DNA of 37,231 bases, taken from NCBI RefSeq assembly GCF_003001995.1, contig NZ_PVNB01000036.1, positions 1-37,231 on the forward strand. Direction: 5' to 3'. This document shows positions 1 through 9,258 of the stretch, piece by piece (within the stretch, counting starts at the first letter, position 1; every line of letters begins with the position of its first letter). The stretch comes from Orenia metallireducens. GTDB lineage: Bacteria > Bacillota > Halanaerobiia > Halobacteroidales > Halobacteroidaceae. The notes beneath the pieces were generated by a model. The model was not told where the DNA came from, did no database searches, and was given only the letters and a program-made list of their open reading frames with translations. Both the position numbers and the translations under genes were made by a program.

Positions 1-95
1 ATGGGGACAATTTTAGTGGCGGCTGCTACTTCATTACCTGAGGTTGTTGCATCTATTTCAGCAATTAGAATCAATGCTTATGATATGGCTGTAGG
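1..95. repeat. Direct terminal repeat, left copy
   Basis: These 95 bases are identical to the last 95 bases of the window. The repeat lies inside a coding sequence and is in frame at both ends, so it is best read as the overlap left when a circular molecule was linearised by assembly rather than as a real biological duplication. An att-like or target-site duplication is the alternative. Confidence 0.9.
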
Positions 96-360
96 TAATG
101 TCTTTGGCAGTAATATCTTTAATATGGTAATTATTATTGTCAGTGATATTGCTTATCGAGGAGGAAGTGTTTTAAAGGCTGTTTCTTTGACTCATACTTT
201 AACGGCTATACTTGGTCTAATCTTGAGTGCCATTGCTGTCATTGGTCTCTTTTATCGTTCTAAAAAGACCTTCTTAACTATTGGTTGGGATTCTATCACT
301 ATTACTGCTATCTACTTATTTGGAGCTTATTTATTGTTTCAGCTAGGAATTAATGTTTAG
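1..360 (+). CDS. Na+/Ca2+ exchanger-type transporter, C-terminal part
   Basis: This is the C-terminal 119 residues of a membrane cation/Ca2+ antiporter whose N-terminal part lies at 36486-37231. Joined across the repeat, the protein has 336 residues and two inverted-topology alpha repeats. The second repeat, seen here, carries the ATSLPEVV motif followed by a GNVFGSNIFN motif, the acidic and asparagine residues that bind cations in this family. Two to three hydrophobic segments follow. The ATG at position 1 is only an internal methionine, not the real start. The stop is 13 bases before the YbhN-like gene, so the two are probably cotranscribed. The family assignment is firm; the substrate (Ca2+/Na+ or another cation) is not shown by the sequence. 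Confidence 0.9.
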   Translation: MGTILVAAATSLPEVVASISAIRINAYDMAVGNVFGSNIFNMVIIIVSDIAYRGGSVLKAVSLTHTLTAILGLILSAIAVIGLFYRSKKTFLTIGWDSITITAIYLFGAYLLFQLGINV

Positions 361-373
361 GGAGGATTAATTT

Positions 374-1414
374 ATGAATGAAGGCTTTAATAAATCAAAA
401 GTTAAAACAGGCTTGAAATTTTCATTAGGAGTCAGTATTCTAGCTTCAATTTTATTAATTATATTAACAATGGATGAAAATACAATAGATAAGTTAATGG
501 CTGTTAACATTTATTACTTAGTTTTAGCAGTAATTATTTGTTTTTTGATGTGGTTTGTAGGAGGATTACGAACTAAATTAATAGCTAATGCTTTAGAGGA
601 GAAGCTATCTTTAAAAGCAGGTTTTGATATTTTTTTAGTAGGAGCTTTTGTTTCTAATGTAACTCCTTTTGCTTCAGGAGGAGGTCCTGTTCAAGTTTTA
701 TTATTGCATCGTAAGGGTATTTCATTAGGTAAATCGTCAACTATAATTATTATTCAGTTTGTGTTAAGACTTCTTTTCTTTGGAATTTTAGCACCAATCT
801 TATTTTTAAGATTCAAAAGTTTAATTAAGCCTGGAATAATTTCAATTGAGATTTTAAATTTAGCTATTTTATTGGTACTGTTAATTTCAGTTATTATTAT
901 CTATTTTATTTGGCAACCAGATAATATTAAATATCTTACTAAAAAAATGACAAAAATTAGAGTTTTGAATTCGTTATTGAAAAATGATAAGACTAAAGGT
1001 TTAGTAGATAAATTCTATCAGGAAATGGAAGAATTTCATAATAGCTTGTGGCAATTAACTAAGTATAAACGGAGTAGTTTAATTTGGGCAGGTTTGTGTA
1101 CTATTATTTTCTGGGGATTATTCTTTACAATAGCTCCAGTAATATTATTGGGATTAGGAGCTAAACCTTTCTTTTTAAGATCTTTTGTAATGCAGACAAT
1201 ATTTTATTTAATCTTACCTTATATTCCAACACCAGGGGGAAGTGGAGTAGCTGAATTAGGTTTTGCTTCTTTCTTTGCTAGTTTTGTTCCTAAGAGTTTA
1301 CTCGGTCTATTAGCTATTGTGTGGAGAAGTCTTACCTTTTATTTACCTATTATTTTAGGAGGATTAATATTATTAAGAATATTAGGACTTAAGGGCTTAA
1401 AGGCTAATAATTGA
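374..1414 (+). CDS. YbhN/UPF0104-family membrane protein (lysylphosphatidylglycerol synthase TM-region-like)
   Basis: This is a 346-residue integral membrane protein with about eight hydrophobic segments. It shows hallmarks of the flippase-like UPF0104/YbhN family: an NVTPFASGGGPVQ motif near residue 95 and a PTPGGSGVAELG motif near residue 285. The soluble aminoacyl-transferase domain of true MprF lysyl-lipid synthases is absent, so a lipid-handling role is possible but aminoacylation is not expected. The start is supported by GGAGG about nine bases upstream. It follows the exchanger by 13 bases and probably shares its transcript. The likely role is in the cell envelope. Confidence 0.85.
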   Translation: MNEGFNKSKVKTGLKFSLGVSILASILLIILTMDENTIDKLMAVNIYYLVLAVIICFLMWFVGGLRTKLIANALEEKLSLKAGFDIFLVGAFVSNVTPFASGGGPVQVLLLHRKGISLGKSSTIIIIQFVLRLLFFGILAPILFLRFKSLIKPGIISIEILNLAILLVLLISVIIIYFIWQPDNIKYLTKKMTKIRVLNSLLKNDKTKGLVDKFYQEMEEFHNSLWQLTKYKRSSLIWAGLCTIIFWGLFFTIAPVILLGLGAKPFFLRSFVMQTIFYLILPYIPTPGGSGVAELGFASFFASFVPKSLLGLLAIVWRSLTFYLPIILGGLILLRILGLKGLKANN

Positions 1415-1451
1415 ATAAGTTCTACAATAAAAACAGCATAGGTTAATTTAA

Positions 1452-1713
1452 CATCTTTGAGTTTTTAGATATAATACTACTTTTACCTAATTACTTAGAA
1501 TTAAGTTTTAGAGATGATATCAAAGAAACTATTGGAGGTGATGAGGTTATGACTAAAGAGTTGACTAATCTTTATCAAGTTGGTAAATCAGAAGCTATAT
1601 TAGAAACAGCTAAAAAGTTATTAAAAAAGAAGATGAATATAGATGATATAGTAGAGGTTACTGAGTTATCAAAAGAGGAGATAAAAAGAATTAAGGAGCA
1701 AGCTCAGCATTAA
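1452..1713 (+). pseudogene. Decayed 3' end of an Rpn-type nuclease gene
   Basis: The sequence reads in frame as the last ~85 residues of the Rpn-family protein encoded complete at 31096-32001. It includes the stretch around FRDDIKETIGGDE, the KELTNLYQVGKSE segment and the C-terminal helix that ends in QAQH. There is no catalytic PD-(D/E)XK domain and no start codon with a good ribosome site. The only ATG (1549) would give a 54-residue tail. It is closer to the short tail copy at 32027-32203 (shared VEVTELS, EEIKRIKEQAQH) than to the complete gene. It is therefore a remnant of a past insertion or recombination. Confidence 0.8.
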
Positions 1714-1724
1714 TTTTAAATAAC

Positions 1725-1762
1725 TAAACCTCAGGTTAATTTAACTTGGGGGTTATTTTATT
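1725..1762 (+). terminator. Probable rho-independent terminator
   Basis: An imperfect hairpin (1725-1739 with 1741-1755) is followed by a T-rich run. It would end the exchanger/YbhN transcript and insulate the GerAB-like gene downstream. Confidence 0.6.
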
Positions 1763-1828
1763 ATAAAACTATAATATATATCCTTGTCTTTGTAGATAAT
1801 ATGGATAAAAGATAATAGGTGAACTTAA

Positions 1829-2932
1829 ATGAATTATGTAGGAAAATGGGAGCTGTTTTCTTTAACATTTATCTTTATAATAGGTAATGCAGGGCTGTAT
1901 TCTTTAGGAGTAGATCGAGCTAAGGAGGATGCTTGGTTAGCAATTTTGTTAGCGATGTTCTTTAGTTATTTATTGGTTTTTATCTATGCTAAGTTACAGT
2001 CATTATTTCCTGAGAGCAGCTTATCTGATATTATTATAAGTTTATTAGGCAAAAAACTAGGGATTATTTTAATAATTTTATATGTAATGTACTTCATATA
2101 TATTATAATTTTAAATTTTAACCTCCATATTGAATTTATTCAAATATACCTTTTACAAAGGTCTTCGATGGTAGTATTGTTTATATTACTTATGTTTAAT
2201 ATGGTTTATATGATCTTAAAAGGTTTTGAGGTAATGGCTAGGGTTTCCGAAATTGTGACAGTATTATTTATAATCTTTTTAATAGTTATATATATAATGC
2301 TATTTTTTTCTGGTGCAGTAGATTTTAAAAGATTAGAACCAGTACTAGCAGGAGGGTTTAAACCTTTATGGGAGGTGGCTGTTCCTGAATTGATGATCTT
2401 TCCCTTTGGTGATATGGTTATATTTTTAGGGTTATGGAGAATGGTAAAATCTAAAAAGAGTATATTGAAGTTTTCTTTACTTGGTATGACTTTAGCAGGT
2501 TTAGTTTTAAGCTTTTCAATTGCTGTAATGGTAGCAGTTTTAGGGGCTAAATTGGCGGCAAGTATAAATATTGCTAATATGGCTTTAAGTCAAATGATTG
2601 ATGTTGGTTTTATCAAGAATACTGATGCAGTGGTTATAATATTCTTGTTATCTAGTGGCTTTTATAAGATGGTACTCTTCTTATATGCCAGTATATCTTT
2701 AGTAACGGATACCTTTAAAGTTAGAAAATCGTTAATAACTATCTTATTTGCTTTATTATTATTGATTTTATTATATGCCCCCTTTACAGGGGTGCCTTTC
2801 CATCATTGGATAGCAAGGCTTGATAATCAAACTTTAAGGAAAATAAAGTATATGCACGTAATTTTTCAAATGGTAATTCCTATTATTTTATTGCTAATAG
2901 CGTGGTTTGAAAATTTAATAAAAGTAAAGTAA
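1829..2932 (+). CDS. GerAB/spore-germination permease family protein
   Basis: This is a 367-residue protein with about ten hydrophobic helices and the typical organisation of the GerAB/YndE B-subunits of nutrient germinant receptors (APC-superfamily permeases). It has an N-terminal EL-F-L-I--IG segment, an EFIQIYLL segment in TM3-TM4 and a PELMIFPFGDMV segment near residue 190, where GerAB proteins have a conserved -P--GD/E- region. In spores, GerAB subunits sit in the inner membrane with GerAA and GerAC. Neither partner is present here, so this is an orphan B subunit. It could act with chromosomal partners or be non-functional cargo. The upstream ribosome site (AGGTG) is modest. Confidence 0.8.
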   Translation: MNYVGKWELFSLTFIFIIGNAGLYSLGVDRAKEDAWLAILLAMFFSYLLVFIYAKLQSLFPESSLSDIIISLLGKKLGIILIILYVMYFIYIIILNFNLHIEFIQIYLLQRSSMVVLFILLMFNMVYMILKGFEVMARVSEIVTVLFIIFLIVIYIMLFFSGAVDFKRLEPVLAGGFKPLWEVAVPELMIFPFGDMVIFLGLWRMVKSKKSILKFSLLGMTLAGLVLSFSIAVMVAVLGAKLAASINIANMALSQMIDVGFIKNTDAVVIIFLLSSGFYKMVLFLYASISLVTDTFKVRKSLITILFALLLLILLYAPFTGVPFHHWIARLDNQTLRKIKYMHVIFQMVIPIILLLIAWFENLIKVK

Positions 2933-2987
2933 GAATAAAGAGATTTACGACTAAGGTAGTTTCCTTATTCTTAAGACTTATAACTAC

Positions 2988-3026
2988 AAAAACCCCAGAT
3001 AAGTAAAGTTATCTGTGGTTTTTCTA
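2988..3026 (+). terminator. Rho-independent terminator
   Basis: A 15-base arm at 2988-3002 pairs with 3009-3023 (one mismatch) around a six-base loop, and the stem ends in five T. The A-run on the left arm could make it work on both strands. It separates the GerAB-like gene from the recombinase. Confidence 0.85.
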
Positions 3027-3127
3027 TTTATTTTAGGGTAAAATTGAGGTTAATAGGCAGGAAACAAGGACATAATCACAGAATAAATATAAAGGATAAG
3101 TAAAGAATAGCTGGAAAGGAGGTAGCT

Positions 3128-4030
3128 ATGGAGGTTCTTAATTTTAAAAATCAGGCTAATTTAGATATTAAAGAGATATCTCAGATATTTAAGGAATATT
3201 TAAAGTTACAGGAAAAGTCTAAAAATACAATTAAGAGCTATCTTCAAGATTTAAAGACTTTTTATCAATGGTGGACTGAAATAAATAAATTTGACCATTT
3301 TAGACCTGCTATGATTCATAAGCAGGATATTATAGATTATAAGGAGTATTTACAGGAAGAATTGAATTATTCTCCGAGTACCATTAATCGAAAAGTGGCT
3401 TCTTTAAAGGTCTTCTTTAGAATGTGTGTGGGTAAAGACTATATTAAGAATAATCCTGCTAAAGATATTAATTTTCTAGATCAACAGGAGAATAGTCCAA
3501 AATCCTTAACTGAAGAACAGAAAAGATCCTTGTTAGAAGTAATCAATCGAGAATGTAATTCTAGAGATAGAGCAATTATGGCTATTTTAATGACTGGTGG
3601 GTTAAGAGTTGGGGAGTTAATTAGTTTAAATTGCTTAGACTTTAAGGAGAAGTCTGGAATACTCTTAGTTAAGGGTAAGGGTAATAAATATAGAAGAGTA
3701 CCAATTCCACAAGGAACAGTCAATGCTCTTAGAAATTATCTAGCTACTAGACTTGATAATCAAGAAGCTATGTTTTTAAGTAATAGAAATCAAAGGATTG
3801 CTTATGATACTTTACGAAGTAACATAGATAAACTATTTAAAGAAGCCAAAATTGAAGATGCTACTATACATACTCTCAGACATACAGCAGCTAGAGATAT
3901 GATTGAGAAACATAATATCAATGATGTAGCAAAGATATTAGGACATTCAGCAGTTACGACTACTCAAATCTATTTAGAACCAAGAGATGAGGATTTGAAG
4001 AAAGTTACTGATAGTTTAGATTATTTTTAA
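3128..4030 (+). CDS. XerC/XerD-like tyrosine recombinase
   Basis: This is a 300-residue site-specific recombinase. The N-terminal SAM-like core-binding domain spans about residues 15-110 and the catalytic domain about 125-295. The catalytic set is visible: R160 in GGLRVGEL, a lysine in the VKGKGNK beta-hairpin, H248 and R251 in HTLRHTAA, H273 in GHSAV, and nucleophile Y282 in TQIYLEP. Length and motifs match XerC/D rather than longer phage integrases. On a circular plasmid the likely role is resolving multimers, though integration at a chromosomal dif-like site is possible. The start has a strong GGAGG seven bases upstream. No clear dif-like target was located in the window. Confidence 0.93.
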   Translation: MEVLNFKNQANLDIKEISQIFKEYLKLQEKSKNTIKSYLQDLKTFYQWWTEINKFDHFRPAMIHKQDIIDYKEYLQEELNYSPSTINRKVASLKVFFRMCVGKDYIKNNPAKDINFLDQQENSPKSLTEEQKRSLLEVINRECNSRDRAIMAILMTGGLRVGELISLNCLDFKEKSGILLVKGKGNKYRRVPIPQGTVNALRNYLATRLDNQEAMFLSNRNQRIAYDTLRSNIDKLFKEAKIEDATIHTLRHTAARDMIEKHNINDVAKILGHSAVTTTQIYLEPRDEDLKKVTDSLDYF

Positions 4031-4088
4031 GAAGTAATTATGTAAGTGATTTTTATTAAAAGGTGAATTAAGAGGAGGATAAAAAATA

Positions 4089-5999
4089 ATGGTGAATGAA
4101 AAAGTGACTGATTTGTTTATTGCCAAATTGCTTGATAATACGAAAATTAATTATACTCCTAATGGGAGTGATATTAAAGAGGTTAAAGATGCTTTGAAGA
4201 CGGCATCTAAAAAAGGAACTGGTAATGTGGGTTTTCCTGAATTTGTAGGTAAATCAAATGAATTTATAATCGTAATTGAAGACAAAGCTGATTTAGATAA
4301 ACAAGCTTTATATGAAGATGAAGAATCTGATAAATTAATTATGGAAACAGAAGCCATAATTAATTATGCTGAAAATGGAGCTTTACATTATGCACAGCAG
4401 ATAGTAGAAAAAACTGAATTTAAAAAGGTATTTGCTTTTGGTTGCTCTGGTGATGAAAAACATCATAAAATCAGACCTATTTTTGTTGATGAAGAAGACT
4501 ATAAATTATTAAAAGAAGTTGAAAACTTTGAGAATTTTTCAGAAGAGAATATAGTTAAATATTATAAAGAACAAGTTTGTGGTCAAACTCCTGTTGAAAC
4601 TTTAGAATTAGAAGATATATTAAAAAAATCTGGAATACTTCATGAACACCTTCGTAATTATGGGCAATTAGGAGATTCTGAAAAGCCACTTGTTGTTTCA
4701 GCCATTTTATTGGCATTGAGTGAGAAATCTTTTTCTACTAATGATTTAACGGGAGATGAGATTGAAACTGATGGCGAAAAGATCTTTAATGCTCTTTCTA
4801 CTCATATGAAGAGGGTAAAAGTTCAACCAGAAACTAAAAAAGAGAGGATTCTTAACCAATTTAATATTATTAAAGATAGACCTATTCTTAATCAAATTGA
4901 TAATCGGTTAGCTAAGACACCATTGAAATTTTTTGCAGAATTCTTAGAAAAAAATATTCTTTCTTCTATTACTAATAATACTGTTGAAGACGTATTAGGT
5001 AGATTTTATGGAGAATTTATTCGTTATAGTGGTGGAGATGGACAATCATTAGGAGTTGTTTTAACTCCAAGTCATATAACAGAATTGTTCTGTGATTTAG
5101 TAGAAATAAAACCAAATGATATTGTTTTTGACCCATGTTGTGGTACTGGAGCTTTCTTAATTGCAGCAATGCATAAGATGTTAAAACAAGCCAATCCTGA
5201 AGATGAGGATAAAATAAAGAAAGATCAGATATTTGGTATAGAAGTTAGAGAAGATATGTTCTCTATCGCTACTACTAATATGATTTTAAGAGGTGATGGA
5301 AAGAGTAATTTAATTTGTGATGACTTTTTAAAACGTTCTATTAAAGATTTACAAAAAGATAATTATACTATAGGCTTTATGAATCCACCATATTCTCAAG
5401 CCAAAGGAAAGGATACTGCTCATCTATCAGAGATTCACTTTATAAAGCATTTATTAGATGGAATGGCTGAAGAGGGAAGATGTGTTGTGATTGTTCCCCA
5501 ATCAACGATGATTGGAAAGAGAAAAGAGGATAGACAAGCTAAAAAACAAATTTTGAAAGAGCATACTTTAGAAGGGGTGATTACCCTGAATAAAGAGACT
5601 TTTTATGGGGTAGGAACAAACCCTTGTATTGCTGTGTTTACTGCACATAAATCTCATTCTAAGAAGAAATATTGTAAATTCATTAATTTTGAGGATGATG
5701 GATTTGAAATTAATAAGCATATAGGTCTAGTGGAAACGGAAAGAGCTAAAGAAAGAAAAGCTCACCTTTTAGATTGCTGGTTACATGATGCTCCTGCTGA
5801 AAGTAAATTTATGGTTAAAACTCAAATTAAAGATACCGATGAATGGTTACACTCTTTTTATTATTTTAATGATGAAATTCCAAAAGAAGAAGATTTTGAA
5901 AAGGTTATGGCAGATTATCTTTCTTTTGAATTTGATATGATTACCCATAGTAGAGGCTATTTATTTGTAGAGGATGATGAAGATGAAAACGGAGCTTAA
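4089..5999 (+). CDS. BcgI-like restriction-modification subunit: nuclease fused to N6-adenine methyltransferase
   Basis: This is a 636-residue fusion protein. The N-terminal ~150 residues carry a PD-(D/E)XK-like nuclease signature (a PEF segment, then IVIEDKAD with E64 and K66). A helical region follows, then an HsdM-type gamma-class methyltransferase with the AdoMet motif DPCCGTGAFL (D348) and the catalytic NPPY motif (N432-Y435). Size and domain order match the A subunit of BcgI, a Type IIB enzyme that cuts on both sides of its site and needs a separate specificity subunit. That subunit is the next gene, overlapping by 26 bases. It should methylate adenine and cleave unmodified DNA. The Type IIB versus Type IIG label is inference from architecture. 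Confidence 0.88.
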   Translation: MVNEKVTDLFIAKLLDNTKINYTPNGSDIKEVKDALKTASKKGTGNVGFPEFVGKSNEFIIVIEDKADLDKQALYEDEESDKLIMETEAIINYAENGALHYAQQIVEKTEFKKVFAFGCSGDEKHHKIRPIFVDEEDYKLLKEVENFENFSEENIVKYYKEQVCGQTPVETLELEDILKKSGILHEHLRNYGQLGDSEKPLVVSAILLALSEKSFSTNDLTGDEIETDGEKIFNALSTHMKRVKVQPETKKERILNQFNIIKDRPILNQIDNRLAKTPLKFFAEFLEKNILSSITNNTVEDVLGRFYGEFIRYSGGDGQSLGVVLTPSHITELFCDLVEIKPNDIVFDPCCGTGAFLIAAMHKMLKQANPEDEDKIKKDQIFGIEVREDMFSIATTNMILRGDGKSNLICDDFLKRSIKDLQKDNYTIGFMNPPYSQAKGKDTAHLSEIHFIKHLLDGMAEEGRCVVIVPQSTMIGKRKEDRQAKKQILKEHTLEGVITLNKETFYGVGTNPCIAVFTAHKSHSKKKYCKFINFEDDGFEINKHIGLVETERAKERKAHLLDCWLHDAPAESKFMVKTQIKDTDEWLHSFYYFNDEIPKEEDFEKVMADYLSFEFDMITHSRGYLFVEDDEDENGA

Positions 6000-7050
6000 T
6001 GATAGAAATTGGGAAGAGTTTTTTCTTACAGATGTTTTTAGTATTAATTCAACAAGTAGTGGTATAGATAAAAATAAATTAATTAGGAAAAACGGAACTA
6101 TACCATATATAACTCGAACTGAACTTAATAATGGTTGTGATTTATTTATTGGTGAGCAAGAGGAAAAATATAAGAAAGATAAAAGTAATGTAATTACAAT
6201 AGGTTTAGATACTCAGACAGTATTCTATCAAAATAAATCGTTTTATACAGGACAAAATATTCAAATACTAAGTAATCCTAATTTAAATAAATATAATGCT
6301 CAATTTATTATTAAACTTTTGAAAATACAAATGAAAAAATTTAATTGGGGAGGAAATGGTGCAACTTTAACAAGGCTTAAACGTAGTAAGATCCTTCTTC
6401 CTATTTCTGATAATAGACAACCAGACTATGAATTTATGGAAAACTATATGAAAGCAAAAGAACAAGTCTTAATTAAAAGGTATAAGAATTATATTTCAAA
6501 AAGACTTGATAAACTTAAAAGTTATTTAGGAGTAAAATCTCTATCAGAAAAAGAATGGAAAGAATTTGATGTACCTGATATATTTCCAAAACTACAAAGG
6601 GGTAAGAGACTTAAAAAAGCTGACCATATCCCAGGCAAGATGCCTTATATATCATCAACTGCTGAAAATAATGGAATTGATGATTATGTAAGTAATGATG
6701 AGGATGTAAGAATCTTTTCTAATTGCTTAACGCTTGCCAATAGTGGTAGTGTTGGCTCTTGTTTTTATCAACCCTTTGAGGTAGTTGCAAGTGATCATGT
6801 TACTCATTTAAAGAATAATGATTTAAATAAATATTCATATCTGTTTATTTCTCAGATATTATCTCGATTAGGTGAAAAGTATAGTTTTAATAGAGAGATT
6901 AGTGATAAAAGATTGAAAAGAGAAAAGATTCTTCTACCCACTAATGAAGCAGGAGAACCAGATTATAAATACATGGAAAACTATATGAAGAAAATTGAGT
7001 ACAAAAAAATAAAAGAATATCTGCAATATTTAGAAAAGAAATTTGAATAA
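5974..7050 (+). CDS. Specificity (S) subunit of the BcgI-like R-M system
   Basis: This 358-residue protein has two target-recognition domains, residues ~10-150 and ~185-330, each followed by a helical spacer. Internal duplication is visible: the first half ends in KILLP..., then PDYEFMENYMK, and the second in KILLP..., then PDYKYMENYMK. This is the pseudo-symmetry of HsdS/BcgIB subunits reading a bipartite sequence. The start overlaps the end of the nuclease-methyltransferase gene by 26 bases, implying translational coupling. Several ATG codons lie at the N terminus (5974, 5977, 5983), so the exact start is uncertain. The DNA site it reads cannot be deduced. Confidence 0.9.
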   Translation: MMKMKTELNDRNWEEFFLTDVFSINSTSSGIDKNKLIRKNGTIPYITRTELNNGCDLFIGEQEEKYKKDKSNVITIGLDTQTVFYQNKSFYTGQNIQILSNPNLNKYNAQFIIKLLKIQMKKFNWGGNGATLTRLKRSKILLPISDNRQPDYEFMENYMKAKEQVLIKRYKNYISKRLDKLKSYLGVKSLSEKEWKEFDVPDIFPKLQRGKRLKKADHIPGKMPYISSTAENNGIDDYVSNDEDVRIFSNCLTLANSGSVGSCFYQPFEVVASDHVTHLKNNDLNKYSYLFISQILSRLGEKYSFNREISDKRLKREKILLPTNEAGEPDYKYMENYMKKIEYKKIKEYLQYLEKKFE

Positions 7051-7118
7051 TTGCTAATTAACAAAGAAATATTAAATACCTAATATTGTAATAAGTTAAT
7101 GGAGGTTGGTTAGTAAAT

Positions 7119-8036
7119 ATGGGTTTATCAAGGCTAAAGAAAATTGATTTAAGAGAATATTGGACTCATGAAGCATATGACTTTACAACATGGTTGTCAA
7201 AATCTAATAATCTTGAATTATTAAGTGATGAAGTTGGGGTAGAAATTTCTTTGTTAGAAACTGAAGCAAGTGTAGGTAGATTTAAAGTTGATATGTTAGC
7301 AGAAGAAGCTAATACAGGTAGAAAAATAATTATTGAAAACCAACTAGAAAAGACTGACCATGACCATCTTGGAAAGTTGATAACCTATGCTTCAGGGTTA
7401 GAAGCTAATATTGTTATATGGATCGTAAAAGAAGCTTTAGAAGAACATCAACAGGCTATTTCATGGCTTAATGAACATACCGATGGAGAATTAAGTTTCT
7501 TTTTAATTCAAATTGAATTATGGCAGATTGATGATTCTAATTATGCTCCTAAGATTAATGTGATAGCTAAACCAAATGATTGGTATAAAGAGGTTAAGAA
7601 TACTATTGAAACTACTAAATTGACAGAGACTAAAAAGTTACAATTAGAGTTTTGGACCAGTCTAAAAGAATATTCTAAAGATATCAATTCTACTATAAAC
7701 TTTAGGAATCCATATCCTCAGCATTGGTATGATGTAAGTTTTGGTTCTTCAGATGCTCATATTTCATTAACAGTTAATACTCAAAGAGATGAGATTGCAT
7801 GTGAGATTTATATTTCTGATTCTAAAGAGACCTTCTTTCGTTATCTAGAGCATAAAGAAAGCATTGAAAATAATATTGGTTCTAAGCTAGAATGGTATGA
7901 GCTTCCAGAGAAAAAAGCAAGTAGAATAAAGCTAACTAAAGAATTTATACTTGATAATAAGGAAAAATGGGAAGAAGCATTTATTTGGTTTATAGAAAAA
8001 GTGAGATTATTTCAAGATGAATTTAGTAAATATTAA
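7119..8036 (+). CDS. DUF4268-type protein with degenerate PD-(D/E)XK-like N-terminal domain
   Basis: This is a 305-residue cytoplasmic protein. Residues ~40-110 have the look of a restriction-like fold: GRFKVDMLAEE, then KIIIENQLEKTDHDHLGKL, with the usual E-x-K replaced by E-N-Q. The C-terminal half (~165-300) resembles the DUF4268 domain, often found near R-M genes, with FWTSLKEY and later FRYLEHKESIE segments. It starts 68 bases after the S subunit behind GGAGG. Its place suggests an accessory of the R-M module or a separate defence nuclease. Function is not established, and the E-N-Q variant may mean altered metal chemistry or loss of activity. Confidence 0.65.
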   Translation: MGLSRLKKIDLREYWTHEAYDFTTWLSKSNNLELLSDEVGVEISLLETEASVGRFKVDMLAEEANTGRKIIIENQLEKTDHDHLGKLITYASGLEANIVIWIVKEALEEHQQAISWLNEHTDGELSFFLIQIELWQIDDSNYAPKINVIAKPNDWYKEVKNTIETTKLTETKKLQLEFWTSLKEYSKDINSTINFRNPYPQHWYDVSFGSSDAHISLTVNTQRDEIACEIYISDSKETFFRYLEHKESIENNIGSKLEWYELPEKKASRIKLTKEFILDNKEKWEEAFIWFIEKVRLFQDEFSKY

Positions 8037-8066
8037 AAAAGATATTAAGATAGATATTATTAGTGA

Positions 8067-8267
8067 TATTTAAATAGCCATCAAGGATATACATACTCTT
8101 ATGAAGATAAAGAGATTAAAGTAAACTTATATTACTATAATGAAGATTCACCACCTTCTGGAATTAAGGAATCTTATAAGAAATATTGGGAATTTGATTT
8201 AAATAAAATATTTCAAATTATAAATTGTTTTAAAACAGAGCTGTCTTATAAGATGGCTTTGTTTTAA
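8067..8267 (+). pseudogene. Possible gene remnant after the DUF4268-like gene
   Basis: An open stretch without a usable start codon encodes about 65 residues with protein-like composition, including YEDKEIKVNLYYYNED and an ESYKKYWEFDLNKIF segment. The final part resembles in style the C-terminal helix of the preceding gene. It may be the stump of a duplicated or inserted gene. The evidence is only coding-like composition in one frame. Confidence 0.3.
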
Positions 8268-8270
8268 TTT
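8232..8270 (+). terminator. Rho-independent terminator
   Basis: A ten-base arm at 8232-8241 pairs with 8256-8265 (one G-U pair), with a short inner stem and a T-rich tail. It closes the R-M/DUF4268 transcription unit. Confidence 0.75.
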
Positions 8271-8886
8271 TGTTTGATTTTTGATATTATATTAATTGAA
8301 TTGTGTAACATTTAATATGTTTTTATTTATTCTATTTCTATAAAAAATACTGCTGATTTAAATTATATTAGTTAGAGATGTTTTCATTATTTAAAGAGTA
8401 ATAAAAATCAATTTTTCAACATTGAGATATATTTATTTATTCGATTATTGAAATATTGCTAAATATACTTGGGGTAAATAGATGATATTATTTTTTATAA
8501 ATTAAATGTTGTGTATTTGTAGAGTATTTACTTTAAATTTGTAACAGTTAGCTATTTGGTATTTATTGTAATGTGCGTCTTTAGGAATGTTTAGCTCTCA
8601 AAAATGGATTAATTTTAAGAATAAATAACTTGATTATAATTAAAAACTAATATATTGAAGAAAACAATGAATAATTATTTAGTTTATTAAAAGAATAAAG
8701 TTTTAGTTATAAAACAAACAACTATTATATTACAGAACAAAACAAAAACACAGGTGCGACGAATGAAAAGTAAATAAACCAACCAAACAGAAAAATATTT
8801 TACAGATAACTTGAAAAAGGGTACGTTTTATGTTAACATTATTATAGATAAAATAATATCAAAAAAAGGAGAGGGGTGAATAGAAT
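8268..8886. other. 620-base AT-rich gene-free stretch
   Basis: I see no credible coding region on either strand. The sequence is extremely AT-rich. A candidate promoter near the right end (TTGAAA about 8811, then TAACAT after 17 bases) would drive the gene at 8887, which has a strong GGAGAGGGG ribosome site. No iterons or tRNA were recognised. Confidence 0.5.
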
Positions 8887-9255
8887 ATGCAATTCCAATG
8901 GTATGACCCAGATACAGGAGCACCTGTGATTTCTATAGCCAATTATGGTATTAATTTTTCGAGTGGAGCTATAGATGTTCTTGGAAAACCAATATATATA
9001 AAAATAGGAATTGACTCTGAGAATAATATTTTAGGAATTAAACCTCTGCAAGAAGAAGAAGATGGAGTTATAAAGTTTATAAGTAGAGAACGTCAGGGGA
9101 ATGTCAGAATTACAAGCAAAGATTTTATTAGGTTTATTAAGAGCAAATTATTAGATGAAGACATTATTGAGGATAGTGCTAAAAAATATATAGCTAAGTG
9201 GGATAAAGATAACGAAATATTAATTATTAACTTAAATGATCCTATTCAAAAATAA
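8887..9255 (+). CDS. Hypothetical protein, 122 aa
   Basis: I do not recognise the family. The protein is soluble and acidic with no signal peptide or membrane segment. The N-terminal ~60 residues look beta-rich (VISIANYGINFSSGAIDVLG, then PIYIKIGIDSE), followed by a charged helical part (SKDFIRFIKSKLL) and a short C-terminal strand. The N-terminal half could be a small beta-barrel or DNA-binding swapped-hairpin domain, but no diagnostic motif is present. It has its own AT-rich upstream region with a candidate promoter and a strong ribosome site, and a hairpin just after its stop. Confidence 0.6.
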   Translation: MQFQWYDPDTGAPVISIANYGINFSSGAIDVLGKPIYIKIGIDSENNILGIKPLQEEEDGVIKFISRERQGNVRITSKDFIRFIKSKLLDEDIIEDSAKKYIAKWDKDNEILIINLNDPIQK

Positions 9256-9258
9256 AAT

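Noticed and set aside
1-95. Attachment-site or transposon target duplication
   Set aside because: Both copies are in frame in one gene, end exactly at the window ends, and have no adjacent integrase or inverted repeats; circular overlap explains this more simply.
3481-3723. Minus-strand open frame inside the recombinase gene (and similar ones at 4151, 9999, 11030, 11528, 16978, 19342)
   Set aside because: They lie wholly inside well-supported plus-strand genes, lack ribosome sites and have compositions expected of antisense reading.
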